Part shown: in pieces, positions 9,808 to 19,391 of the stretch
Layout: every line of letters begins with the position of its first letter
How positions within the stretch are numbered: the first letter of the stretch is position 1
Origin: Aurelia coerulea
Taxonomy: Eukaryota > Cnidaria > Scyphozoa > Semaeostomeae > Ulmaridae
DNA: 64,000 nt
Direction: 5' to 3'
NCBI GenBank assembly: GCA_039566865.1
Contig: CM076959.1
Span: 9,593,501-9,657,500 of the forward strand
Translations under genes and position numbers: made by a program
Notes under the pieces: model-generated
Seen by the model: only the letters and a program-made list of their open reading frames with translations
Databases searched by the model: none
What the model was told of the DNA's origin: nothing

Positions 9808-11088
9808 TTAACTGCTGCAATTTTTCAGTGTCCATGTATCGTGAAATTCGAGCAAGAGCGTGGAGTTTTTGGCTGGCCTTTTGCAAACAGTCTTGACGTG
9901 TTGCTTGAAAGAAAGTGATCGATCAAAGGTTATACCGAGAAGATTTTCCTCTGAACTTTCTTTCACATAGGTCTCGCCTATTTTAATTGTTGTTTCATTA
10001 CTCCCTTCTGCACCCTTTTGCTTTTTAATTAAGTGACATTTGTCTTCATTTAGCTTCATGCCATTGTTTGGAAACCATTCAGTTATCTTAAGGGCATCAT
10101 TCTCCAAATGCATAATGACATTTTCGATGTTAGGACCACACGCATAAATAGTTGTTTCGTCCGCATAATTACAGATTTCGGTGTCCTCTAGGAACATAAA
10201 AAGGTCATTCAGGTATATGTTAAACAAAAGGGGTCCCAAGACGGAACCTTGCGGTACTCCCAGGACGGTTTCTGTCCATGTGCTGAATGAACCATTAACC
10301 TTTACCCTCTGCTTCCTGTCGGTGAGATAGCTATTGATAAACAGCCAGGCAGATCTATTGAAGCCATATGCATTCAATTTTGCTATAAGTAGTTCATGAT
10401 TTAGACAATCAAAATCCTTCGAAAGGTCTGTAAGGACAGCTCCCGCGACGCCTCCGCTGTCCATTGTCTTCTTGCAGGCTTCCACAAAACGTAGAAGTGC
10501 ATGCTGTGTACCATAGCCCTCTCGAAACCCACAAAGGAGTGAGGACAGGAAACTTTGGACAAAAGGTAGCATTTGGTCTTGCACCAATCTTTCATAAATT
10601 TTTGATACCGATGGAAAGACTGTAATCGGTCGGTAGTTCTTTTTCGTAAAGGCATCCTCCTTTTTGAAGAGCGAGCTTATATCTCCAGCTTTCAATTCTT
10701 TGGGAAAAGTACCCTTGGATAAACCAGAGTTGAACAAATTCTGTATGGCAACAGAGAATATGTCCAAATTTTCCTTTAGAATTTTTGCAGGGATGCAGTC
10801 AACTGGAGAGGCTTTTCTTGGATTGAGTTGTCTAATCTTAGTAGCAACCTCTTCGGTGGCGACCTTTCTGAAATCAAATTTGTCTGAACAAACGGGTGCG
10901 TGTTCATTCAGCACGGCTATGACCACAGCTTTAAAAGCACCATAGTCCTCATTCCCACCCAACTCAGACGACAAAATATGAATGAGATGAGTCCTGAAGT
11001 CCACGGGGCCAAATCGGCTGTAGTATCTACAGGAGATTATCTTAGGCCCCCTTTTGACATATCCACCCTTTAAAACGGTGACAATCAT
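9808..11088 (-). pseudogene. LINE reverse transcriptase with YADE box
   Basis: A 426-codon ORF with, in order, a linker, the pre-RT block (PRKASPVDCIPAKILKENLD, about residues 91-110), motif 1-2 text YRPITVFPSVSKIYE (about 151), motif A LTDLSKDFDC (about 218), motif B VPQGSVLGPLLFN (about 273) and motif C. In motif C the usual YADD is YADE (about 308-311), replacing one of the two aspartates that bind catalytic metal in this family. Motif A also reads SKDFD instead of SKAFD. With the downstream frame breaks this indicates an inactive copy. The Met start is internal, since the endonuclease end TGLSDFH reads in frame upstream of it. Confidence 0.9.
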
Positions 11089-11155
11089 TGCATGGAAGTC
11101 GGACAGTCCCGGCAGTAAGGCGATTGATCAAAATTTGGATGGATTGCTTTGCCTG

Positions 11156-12305
11156 AACGAATTTGTACACGATGAATTCAATTTTTTTGCTGACTCTGTA
11201 CAATTCATTTACATCAAATTATACGGGCTTTAATTTCCTATGATAAATTATAATTAGTACTGGCACACTTAAGTCGTTACTTGAAGACTGACGGCGGTTT
11301 TTATTGATCCAATTTTTGATTAGAGATTCCTTCTTTCTAGCAATCTGAGTTGAATAAAGAGAATGCCTTTTCGTGAGAACGATGACTATTTCTTCTGCAT
11401 CAATCAAAACAAGCTAAGGCACTTTCCTTGCAAGGATCAGGTAAGTGACTAAAGAGCTAAATTTCAGGGTGTCCCAAACAAATTGTTCGACGTTTCGTTA
11501 AGCATTATAAATAACGATAAAATGAAAGGGCTCCTTGATGAAATATCCTGATTCCTGAGATCTTTAATCAATTTTAGACACCAGGATCTTGCAAATCTGC
11601 TGAATCTTCACGGAGCTACAGGCTTTGAAGTTCAAGTTCGTGCGAATGCTGAAACCAGAGCAGGCCTCTTAATAGCATCTGTGGTAAAAGTAACATTGGC
11701 TATCGTTTGCATTGTTTCCCGTTTATAGCAAACAAAATAGGATTTGAAAATATTTTCGATAGCCTAACATGCACTCTTTAGCAAATTTTGACAATAGCTG
11801 TAAGAATTAAATTGTTTCTGAAGTCCTATTTGGTTGGCTCTAAAATTAACGAAAGATACGACTTTTGGTAACCGTTTTTACCTCGATTTTGGAGCTTCTT
11901 TGCATTGCAAGTCATCTCAAGGTCTCTGGTTTAAGCTGTCGCATTAATTTTATATCTGAAAGCGCGTAAGTCAGTGAATTTTCAACCCATTTGCAAGATT
12001 CTTGTGTCTAAAATTACATCAGAATCTTAGGGACAGGGCTATCTTCCCATGCACCTGTTCATGTTGTCGTTATTTTTCCATATTTAATCAAACTTCGACA
12101 CATCTTTTTGTAACACTCTGTATTTTATATGAAAATGATAAATATTCTATTATTTTAACAAGCGGGAAAAGTTCTTTGTGTGTTTTTGTGTCAAGGAGCA
12201 GTTTTAGTCATATTGCAAAGTCTTGAAATGGCTTTGAATTTGAGGGAATATTTGCTTTTACATTACAAGTTATATTGCCTTGAAGCATACTCTTGGAATA
12301 ATAAG
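11156..12305. other. no recognisable gene
   Basis: AT-rich sequence with short frames only. A 62-codon minus frame at 11219-11407 is lysine- and arginine-rich but matches nothing I recognise. Confidence 0.4.
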
Positions 12306-12637
12306 AAATAGGGACCATAAACTTGCTCTGAAAACTTTTAACTGAGTTGCCTATTCCCATGCTGAAATGAAGCACCCGCCTCATTGTTTTGAAGATCTGA
12401 AATGGATTTAAATCGATCCCTGTTTTTGACGACTTTTTGTGGATTTCAAGCTTGCCTGTTTTCTCAAAATCTTTAATTCGGGAAATTTACAGTGCCGAAA
12501 AAAAGTCCAAAAAATACTCATAATGTAGGCTAGTCTTTTAGCGACAGAACGACATTTGAAGCATTTCCATCAGCCACGTACTTTTTTTTCTAAGACAGAT
12601 TGCGTTGGGTCACTTTTTCTGGGTCACCCGGTATTAA
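12306..12637. mobile_element. half copy of CCGGGTGACCC palindromic element
   Basis: Ends at 12637 with GGGTCACCCGG followed by TA. Moving left it matches one arm of the complete element at 41823-42436 over roughly 330 bases (for example GTTGCCTATTCCCA, GATCCCTGTTTTTGACGACT and ATACTCATAATGTAGGCTAG). The other arm is absent, so this copy is truncated or deleted at its left side. Confidence 0.8.
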
Positions 12638-12713
12638 TTATTACTACTTCTATGATTAGATCCCTGTGTTCTTGACAAAGCTGCTGTATGATCTAGGATC
12701 GAGCTTTTATTTA

Positions 12714-13319
12714 CCGGGTGTCCCAAGAAAAAGTATACAGATTTGGTTGACTCCAGTGATGTGAATTTATCTTTCATCCATGGCTAATTACTCTCAAAAT
12801 GTTCCACGATAGTTAACTTGAGCATAGATACCTCGTTTGTTGGTATTGGTGCTTTGAGAGCAGAAATATCAATCTTGAAAGCTCAATTTTGCGTCCAGAT
12901 GCAAACCAGAGCTTTGGCCTTTTGGCCTAAGCCAATTCCTGAAGCACATCAAAATTAAGAACTGAAATTGATGAAAAATTAAGAAACTGCCCAATGGGTG
13001 ACTTGGGGGTGACTTCTGGAAAACAAAGTAGCACAATATCTAATATTTTTCAAATTTTCTCAAGGATATCGTTAAGTTATACGATGTGCCTTAACAATTT
13101 GCTTAGGCCAAAAGGCTAAAGCTCTGGTTTGCAGGAAGATGCAAATTTGAGCTTTCAAGATTAATATGTCTGCTCTCACAGCACCAATACCAATAAACGA
13201 GGTACCTATGTTCAAGTTAACTATCGAAGAACATTTTTAGAGTAATTAGACATTGATTGAGGCAAAATTCACATCGCTGGAATCAACCAAATCCGTATAC
13301 ATTTTTTTGGGAGACCCGG
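12714..13319. mobile_element. palindromic element, CCGGGTGTCCC tips
   Basis: TA at 12712-12713 and 13320-13321 flank a 606-base element. Tips read CCGGGTGTCCCAAGAAAAAG and, on the reverse complement of the right side, CCGGGTCTCCCAAAAAAATG. Similarity between the arms continues almost to the middle: a block with AAGCTCTGGTTTGC on the right matches GCAAACCAGAGCTTTGGCC on the left. No coding sequence. TA duplications and long TIRs fit a non-autonomous Tc1/mariner-like element. Confidence 0.85.
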
Positions 13320-13321
13320 TA

Positions 13322-13879
13322 TATGATTGATAGATCACATGAGGCCCAACGTGTTGTGGTGCGGGGGCCTTCCAATATTTTAACGTTTTTATTTTATTTT
13401 TATTTTATTTTATTTTTTATTTCAAACATATTTGCCCTGGGATACAATTCATTAAAGCTAAGCAACTGCTTCCAATTGTCCCGGCAAAAAATAAAAATAG
13501 CTAATAAACCCAAAAATTTCAAAATATAAACCTATTTACAGTAATTTCATATAGCTACTAAACGTTAAAAAGAAAAAATAATACTATCAATGTAGATAAG
13601 CTTTCCTTGAACATTCTCAATTCGAAATTTTCGGTTTCGTTTCAGTTTCCAGTTTCATTTTGAATGACTGAATCGAAGGGGCTAATTTCATTTCCGAGTC
13701 GAGTTTATTTCATGAGTCGGCTCCACGAGGCGCAAATGATTTTTGGCCATAAACTGTTCTCATCTTTGGTACAGCAAGATTGCATTTGGTATTGCGTACC
13801 TGGTATGAACATCAGACAATCCGGAGAAAATATTACCTAGGTTTTCAGGCGCGAGGTCATTCAAGGATTTATATACTAT
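13322..13879. other. no recognisable gene; TTTTA-rich tract
   Basis: Contains an imperfect (ATTTT)n tract at about 13382-13420 and otherwise unique AT-rich sequence. The right end may be the 3' UTR of the minus-strand LINE that follows, but I see no tail to define it. Confidence 0.35.
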
Positions 13880-13899
13880 TGTACATGTTTCTCGATTAA

Positions 13900-14109
13900 T
13901 CAGTTAATTGACGGCCAGCCAAGCCGCTGCAATAGAGGAGCAGCTGGAGTGTCAAAAGGGCTATTTGTAACAACTCTAGCAGCTCTGTTCTGTAATTTAT
14001 GCAAGGTTTTCAATTTAGATGCCCCGCAACATCCCCAAACAGAGCAACGATAACTGAAATGTGGTTGAACGATACTAAGATACATATACATATTCCTTAA
14101 TGGAACCAT
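13900..14109 (-). pseudogene. LINE C-terminal segment after SINE insertion
   Basis: The 69-codon frame starts with the duplicated target (residues PLRNMY) and continues YLSIVQPHFSYRCSVWGCC, then LQNRAARVVTNSPFD and LLQRLGW. This is the connection region that should follow directly after the RT ORF ending at 14346. The Met and the first two residues come from the insertion. It ends at a stop 13 codons beyond the last recognisable block, so the C-terminus may be truncated. Confidence 0.85.
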
Positions 14110-14345
14110 TCGGCATCAGCTGACACGGTGAAATATATTTATCATGAGTGGGCTACCACAATTCGAGAATTAAAATGTGCCCCTGCCTGGGATCGAACGG
14201 GGTCTTCGTGTCAAAAGTTTCTCCAACATTGCAATAGAGGAGCAGCAGTGGAATGTTGGAGAAACTTTTGACACGAAGACCCCGGGTTCGATCCCAGGCA
14301 GGGGCACATTTTAATTCTCGAATTGTGGTAGCCCACTCATGATAA
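14103..14345. mobile_element. fold-back tRNA-derived SINE insertion
   Basis: ACATATTCCTTAATG at 14088-14102 and 14346-14360 is a 15-bp target duplication of RT coding sequence. The insert is dominated by a near-perfect inverted repeat of about 93 bases (roughly 14142-14235 and 14249-14343) around a short spacer. Each arm contains a pol III B-box-like GGTTCGATCCC followed by AGGCAGGGGCA, the 3' half of a tRNA; the left-arm copy lacks one base. I see no A box, so this is probably two tRNA-derived SINE halves in head-to-head arrangement. A transcript would form a long hairpin. Confidence 0.8.
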
Positions 14346-15339
14346 ACATATTCCTTAATGTATCCTCTTGCACATAGTTTTTCGCATATGTCAAAAGGCC
14401 TATAGCTCTAGAGATGTTCTTCTGTGTACATTTAACAGCCCTCTCCCAGTTTAGATTATCATCAATCATGAGGCCAAGATATTTAGTTTCCTTCACAAGA
14501 TCGATATCATTTCCATTTACTCGAAAATGAGGAATCGGTGCCGTTGGTGTATCAATCTTCCTCAATTTTTGCGACGATCCTATGATCATGGCCCGTTTCT
14601 TGACAACATTCAAGGAAAGCTTGTTACCCTGTAACCATTTCTCAAAGCAGGCAAGTTCAGCATTGACAACAGCATCAATCTCTTCAATATTATCTGAAGA
14701 GAACGAAATTGCTGTATCATCCGCATACATTGTAGCTTTTGCCCTTTTTATTGCAAAAGGTAGGTCATTAATGTAAGTCAAAAATAGAAGCAGTCCAAGG
14801 CAAGAACCTTGAGGTACCCCTACTTTTATTTCAGCAGAATCAGAGCTGATGCGTTTGACCTTGCAGAACTGCCTGCGATTATCTAAGTATGAGCTAATCC
14901 ATTGGTGTTCAAGACCATCGATTCCGTAATTACGCATCTTATTCAGAAGAATTTGATGGTCGGCTGTATCAAAGGCTTTCTTTAGATCAATGAAAATCAT
15001 GGTGGTATATTTCCCCCTGTCAAAATTTACGTACCAATCATTTGTACAGTCCAGTAAACAGGAGACAACCGAATGCAAGTTACGGAAACCATACTGATCT
15101 ACAAATAAGTGCCTGTTAGAATCAAGATACTCGTACAAGAGCTCGTACAGTTGATCATAAATGAGCTTTTCGAACAACCTTGAAACTACAGGTAGGACAG
15201 AGATCGGTCTGTAATTCGATCTATCCTCATTTGATCCACTTTTAAAGATGGGAACAACACGTGCTATCTTCCAGCTATCGGGAGATGTTCCTGACTCAAT
15301 TGACAGATTATAAGTCCTACACAGGGAATGTGAGAACAC
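14311..15339 (-). pseudogene. LINE reverse transcriptase
   Basis: The ORF carries the fingers and palm of a non-LTR RT. It shows WKIARVVPIFKSG (about residue 22), NYRPISVLPVVSRLFEKLIY (about 41-60), motif A FIDLKKAFDT (about 115), motif B VGVPQGSCLGLLLFLTYIND and motif C YADD (about 204). All key aspartates are present. It ends prematurely in SINE-derived residues (GLPQFEN) beyond about 14346, where the fold-back SINE interrupts it. Upstream the frame is cut by a MITE; beyond that, YFHYLT at about 15550 belongs to the same protein. The sequence is distinct from the copies at 0.6 and 9.8 kb, so at least two LINE families are present. Confidence 0.9.
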
Positions 15340-15340
15340 T

Positions 15341-15532
15341 CCCCAGTAACGACCCCGCTGAAACTATTTCCTCGTTGAAATGTTCGTTTTCCCATCGAAA
15401 ATTAATAAGTTTCACCACAGATGATTGCAGAAATGTTTCCTTTCCCCGTCATAATAATTGTAGTCTCCGTTGAAGTATAATTCAAAATTTTCCCCTCTGT
15501 ATTTTTAATGTCCGGCGGGGTCGTTACTGGGG
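15341..15532. mobile_element. MITE with CCCCAGTAACGACCCCGC TIRs
   Basis: Perfect 18-base terminal inverted repeats (15341-15358 and 15515-15532) flank about 155 bases of non-coding DNA. A G-run extends the right end to 15541. GTGAGA occurs just outside both ends (about 15330 and 15542) and could be a short target duplication, with extra bases on the left. The insertion lies inside the LINE RT ORF. Confidence 0.75.
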
Positions 15533-15886
15533 GGGGGGGGGTGAGATAATGAAAATACAATTTTGATGAAATGGCTTGCAATACCATCTGATCCAAAGCC
15601 AAACGAGGTCTTCATTTTCTTGAGAGCCTTTTCTACAGAAACAGAATAGACAGTCTTAAACTGGGAACTCGTACCCTCTTCATTGATGTTATATTCATTC
15701 GAGAGTAATGGGTTGGACTGCTGCTGTCGTCACTAAGCTTTTTACCTATGCTACAAAAGAAATAATTCATCGATTGTGCGATTTCGTTGTTGTCAGTTAC
15801 ATTGCGACCTTCAACATCAAGGCAGCTAACATTTGTTGTCTTTCATCTCTTATTCAACAAAATGTTGATCGTTTTCCATGTCTCTT

Positions 15887-16096
15887 TCAAATTCCCCTTG
15901 CAATTTTATTTGTAAAGTAATCTCGCTTGAGCTTTTTGCCAAGATTATTCACTTTATTCCGCACGTGTTTATAAGAATTCATAAGAATGGAAGATTTGTT
16001 TTTATCTGCAGAAGTCTTGAGCTTGTCTCTGGAACGAGCAAGTTTCCTGAAATCAGTAGTCAACCAAGGGGTCAGCTTATCTTTTTTTTTTTTTTT
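15887..16096 (-). pseudogene. LINE linker between endonuclease and RT
   Basis: Sequence KLTPWLTTDFRKLARSRDKL and the following NSYKHVRNKVNNLGKKLKRD are typical of the region joining endonuclease and RT in CR1/jockey-like LINEs (PWLT...RD...LRN). Upstream it is cut by the poly-A tail of the nested LINE, which reads as a lysine run. Downstream it is continuous with remnants leading to the RT ORF. Confidence 0.8.
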
Positions 16097-17465
16097 ATAA
16101 TTCATCAATAGATATAAAGTTATACATGGTATATTGTACCAAAAACTAAATCTACGAAGATAACATAACAAAACAGCAACAGCGAATTTAAAATAATTAA
16201 TCGTAAGCTAAAGTAATCAGTTGTTAATCTGGAGGCGCAGGGGTTAAAGAGAATCAACGGAGATAAAAGCCCCGCGCGGAAGGAGTCTGGGCATTCTATT
16301 ATTAGCCTATTGTATTTGATGATTTCGAGACGTTCGTGGATATTGTTATCCAGAGGAACAATAACGTGCGTAGGAGTTTTCTTTGTCCTATTTATAGACT
16401 GCCTCTACTTAGCTCCGTTGATTCACTTTAAGTTGAGTTTGGAACGGATGTTCGAAATATCATGAATATAAGATATTAGATCCAAAAGGAGTTGAGGGTT
16501 GGGGTTCATGAAAACGAATTGGAGGAGATCTTGGTTACCTAATAGCTTGGTACTTGGGAATAGATCATAACATCTTAGTAGGAAATTTGATCTTTGGGGT
16601 TCATACTGGGTGCATTCGAAAATAAAATGTGTTTCGTCTTCAATTTGGTTATTGCTACAAAATTTACAAAGTCTATTTTCCCTTGGTATGATTGGTCTGT
16701 GGTGTCTGCCTTTTTCAATCTCTAGGTCATGATCACTAGTTCGTAATTTGGTGACTAAAATTCTTTCATTGCGAGTTGGTGCTGAGGTAAGATATGGTTC
16801 AAAGGAAATGTCTTTCTTAAGATCAGTAAGAAATTTACTTTTGCCTGTTTCTTGAATTCGGGACTTCCATATTCTGCTATAAGATGATTTCATGGTACTT
16901 TTTACTTGATTTTTTGTCATCTTTAAAATATTAGGTGAATTAGTTGAGGCTTCAATATTATTCAGATGTGTAGTAAAGTTAATATTACTATCTAACTCGT
17001 TATTTGTAATTAATGCTTGATAAACTAAACTGTTTTGGGGCATACTTTTTATGTGTTGCAGGAAGGAAATATATCTACAGTCTATTGTAGTTTTTAATGG
17101 ATATCTTCCAAGTTCACCTCGAACCAAATTATTGGTAGTGGATCTGTTTACTCCAAGGATATGTTTACAGAATGATAGGTGTGCTTTTTCGATAGGGTTA
17201 CTGTCCCATTTTTCATAATCAAGATAACCGAATGCTCCCCAAACCTCAGAGCAATACAGGAGGATAGGGGAAATTACAGAGTCAAATAGTTTTAAAGCAG
17301 CCCATACTGGTAATCGTTTTATAGCATGTTTATTATTAAGAGCATAAATCGCTCGTTTGGCTTTGTTACTGAGGATGTTGAAAGTGGGATTGAGGGAACC
17401 AGCAGAGTTTATGGTTATTCCTAGGTATTTATATTCATTAACATTTTCATGAAACTGTTCATATT
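16080..17465 (-). mobile_element. nested 5'-truncated LINE with poly-A tail
   Basis: A 5'-truncated LINE of a different family sits inside the older LINE. Its coding end is at 16423-17465, with a 3' UTR to about 16100 and a poly-A run (poly-T at 16082-16097 on the plus strand). The poly-A tail contrasts with the ATT and CATA tails of the other copies. UTR sequence AGCCTATTGTATTTGATGAT recurs near 39430. Confidence 0.8.
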
Positions 17466-17481
17466 GGGGCATGTTTTTCAA
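16423..17481 (-). pseudogene. LINE polyprotein C-terminal half with zinc-knuckle
   Basis: The ORF begins just before KYLGITINSAGS, the conserved start of the RT thumb, so the catalytic domain is missing. It continues through LPVWAALKLFDSVISPILLY, an EKAHLSFCKHILGV block and a long region to a zinc-binding-like motif LCKFC-x9-ETHFIFEC (about residues 275-295: C-x2-C ... H-x4-C). This C-terminal finger is widespread in non-LTR RT proteins. The first ten or so codons are host LINE sequence. No frameshift is visible in about 345 codons, so the insertion is relatively young. Confidence 0.85.
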
Positions 17482-17759
17482 TAATCAAAGATAGTAACGC
17501 GGACCATTTTACAACAGCCTCATTTACGTCAGTACTAGATTCAACTGTCAGATCCCAGTCAACTTGACTGACGTCGAACAAGAAACTGTTTGGATCGAAA
17601 TTTTTCATTTTCCTTGTGGTGATAATTTTCTGTTGTCGTTTCAGCATAATGATCGCTAAGAGCTACTTTTAGAACTCCAGATTCGAGAATATTTTCTGGG
17701 TGAGTTGCTGCTACATGGTCAATTAATGTAGCGGTATCCAAAGTCGTACGAATTATCAA
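17465..17759 (-). pseudogene. LINE AP-endonuclease C-terminal end
   Basis: Two overlapping frames together give TLIDHVAATHPENILESGVL...SDHY and then FDVSQVDWDLT...LIIEKHAP. The first matches the IDH and SDH box at the end of apurinic-like endonucleases that nick target DNA in LINEs; the second is the region that follows it. A frameshift between them (about 17560-17650) inactivates the gene. It continues across the nested LINE into the linker at 16096. Confidence 0.85.
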
Positions 17760-17920
17760 GATCTTTATCTTACCTTAGGATTTTGCTAATGCCTTCAGGA
17801 CTTAATTTGAGTCGACCACGTAAGCTCAACTTCAATAATATGCCCTGGGAACATTGTTTGTGACCTTTGCTTTGGTCATGGGAGAACGCCCATGTTGTGA
17901 ACATTAAGGAGCCAACAATA

Positions 17921-18098
17921 GACCTTTTAGCTATTCTAAAAAAGAGCCTGGATCGAGCGTTATTTTTATACATTTTCATACGCGACGTTCGATGGAGTGG
18001 CGTTAGAGCTTCTATCACTATTGTGCACATTCGAAAATTCTACAAAATGCAGCAAAATGTTGTTCGATTCTGATTCTTTTCAGAATAGCTAAAAGGTC
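17921..18098. mobile_element. MITE with GACCTTTTAGCTATTCT TIRs, copy 1
   Basis: GACCTTTTAGCTATTCT at 17921-17937 is inverted at 18082-18098. The interior (AAGAGCCTGGATCGAGCGTT and GTTCGATTCTGATTCT) recurs at 55.96-56.28 kb, so it is a dispersed family. No coding capacity and no clear target duplication. Confidence 0.75.
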
Positions 18099-18353
18099 TG
18101 TTGTGACTGACGGAAGGCAAACATTTTTCAACATAAGACTCAAAGTCGCTTAGAAATAGATTGCTTTTCAAGAAATACATATAGAACATATTCAGATCAA
18201 AAGCAAGAAGAAACATATAGTCAGTGTTAGTACAAATAAAATTAATGTCATATGCAATCTATAGGCGTAGAAATGAGTGAAATTGAGTTTTTCTTATTTC
18301 CTAAAAGGTTACATTTTCATGATCTATTTTCCTACCTAACAAAACAAGGGTGA

Positions 18354-18573
18354 ATTGCGTAAAACAAAAGGATCGGGTCGCCGAAAAGACAAAGCGATTT
18401 ATGGTTCTGAAGAATAGAGTTCACACCATTTCGTGCACTCGATCAAATAGAAATAATCAGAGCCAGAGCAAGGGCAAAACATAATAGTTGGCAACGCTGA
18501 AGTTGTGAAATCTTTTCTTTCGGTGTTGAAATCGCTTTGTCTTAATCAGGCCTGTATCCTTTGTTTTGCAATG
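18354..18573. mobile_element. putative MITE with ATTGC..AAAACAAAGGAT ends
   Basis: Imperfect inverted repeats of about 45 bases: the left begins ATTGCGTAAAACAAAAGGAT and the reverse complement of the right begins ATTGCAAAACAAAGGATACA. Both reach AAGACAAAGCGATTT. GTGA directly precedes the left end and follows the right end and could be a 4-base target duplication. Confidence 0.55.
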
Positions 18574-19391
18574 TGAGCCTATCTAATTTCTGAACTGAAA
18601 ACTTAACAATATAAAGTAATGCCATATCCCATGTTTTTTGAAAGAACTTTGCAATTGACATGTTACCTTCAGGGTCCTTCGGTGTACTGGGGGATTTTTC
18701 TTTTCCTTCCTTTCGTACTGGTTGCTGAAATGCCTACAGGCGCTACGTGCCCTAAGAATTGCCTTTTACTAGTTACCGTCTGAATTACCAAAAATTTTGA
18801 TGAAATAAAACTTAATTTTGTAAAGCTCGTAGAACGTTTTACTTTTTTATGTAAGCGTCATTTGAGATCAAAATTACCAACCAAGTTTGCAACTAAATTT
18901 TCAAAACAATGTTGAAGTTGGACGAAGGATGGCAAATGTTCAAAACTGTTGTGGGGATTTTTGTGGCATTTGTTTTAACCAGTATGATATAGAAAATGCA
19001 AGATAACTCCTGATGACTTTCTTGAGTTTAGATTAGTTTAATTCTTCATTTCGATAAGCTCGACTTTCACACAATTTTCTCTGTAAAAGGAAAACTTTAG
19101 CATATTATATGGGGCATCCCCCCCCCTTCCCGCCTCCTGCATCCGACGGGCCTGACTAAAAGGTAATTTTTGGGAAAACCTTCCCTGATCGTACCATCAG
19201 TAACTGCAACATATGTCCCTAACTGTTAACACTATCAATAATTAGGTCGCTTTATCCCTGTTAGCCCTTGAATTCATGTATACCAGTTACTTTCCCGTTA
19301 ACTTTTTTGTCATGTGCAGTTCCTATTGAATTAACACGACACTTTGTGAGCCCTCCCGCATTTAACGTATTTCGCAGCAATCCCCACTCTT
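18574..19391. other. no recognisable gene
   Basis: AT-rich sequence without convincing ORFs. A short CCCCCCCCC...CGACGGGCCTGAC stretch near 19120-19155 resembles the tip of the MITE at 50.4 kb, but only one end is present. Confidence 0.35.

Larger units (their letters stand above)
9145..11155 (-). mobile_element. LINE copy with endonuclease remnant, 5'-truncated
   Basis: On the minus strand the order is: end of the AP-like endonuclease (TGLSDFHAM, just upstream of 11088), linker, RT, C-terminal region, 3' UTR and an imperfect (ATT)n tail at 9145-9166. The tail is followed by the shared block ATTTAAAGTAGGC, the same UTR terminus as the LINE at 5.03 kb. Homology is lost near 11155, inside the endonuclease. 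Coding frames are broken between 9565 and 9808. Confidence 0.85.
13880..17765 (-). mobile_element. LINE copy carrying three nested insertions
   Basis: Coding parts occur in the right minus-strand order: endonuclease end (17759-17465), linker (16096-15887), RT (15339-14346) and C-terminal region (14102-13900). They are interrupted by a 5'-truncated LINE (about 16080-17465), a CCCC-tipped MITE (15341-15532) and a fold-back SINE (14103-14345). Removing these restores the expected protein order, so the LINE is older than all three. The 5' boundary is near 17765, inside the endonuclease. Confidence 0.85.

Noticed and set aside
14270..14312. tRNA 3' half with GGTTCGATCCC
   Set aside because: There is no matching 5' half or acceptor stem; it is part of a SINE hairpin.
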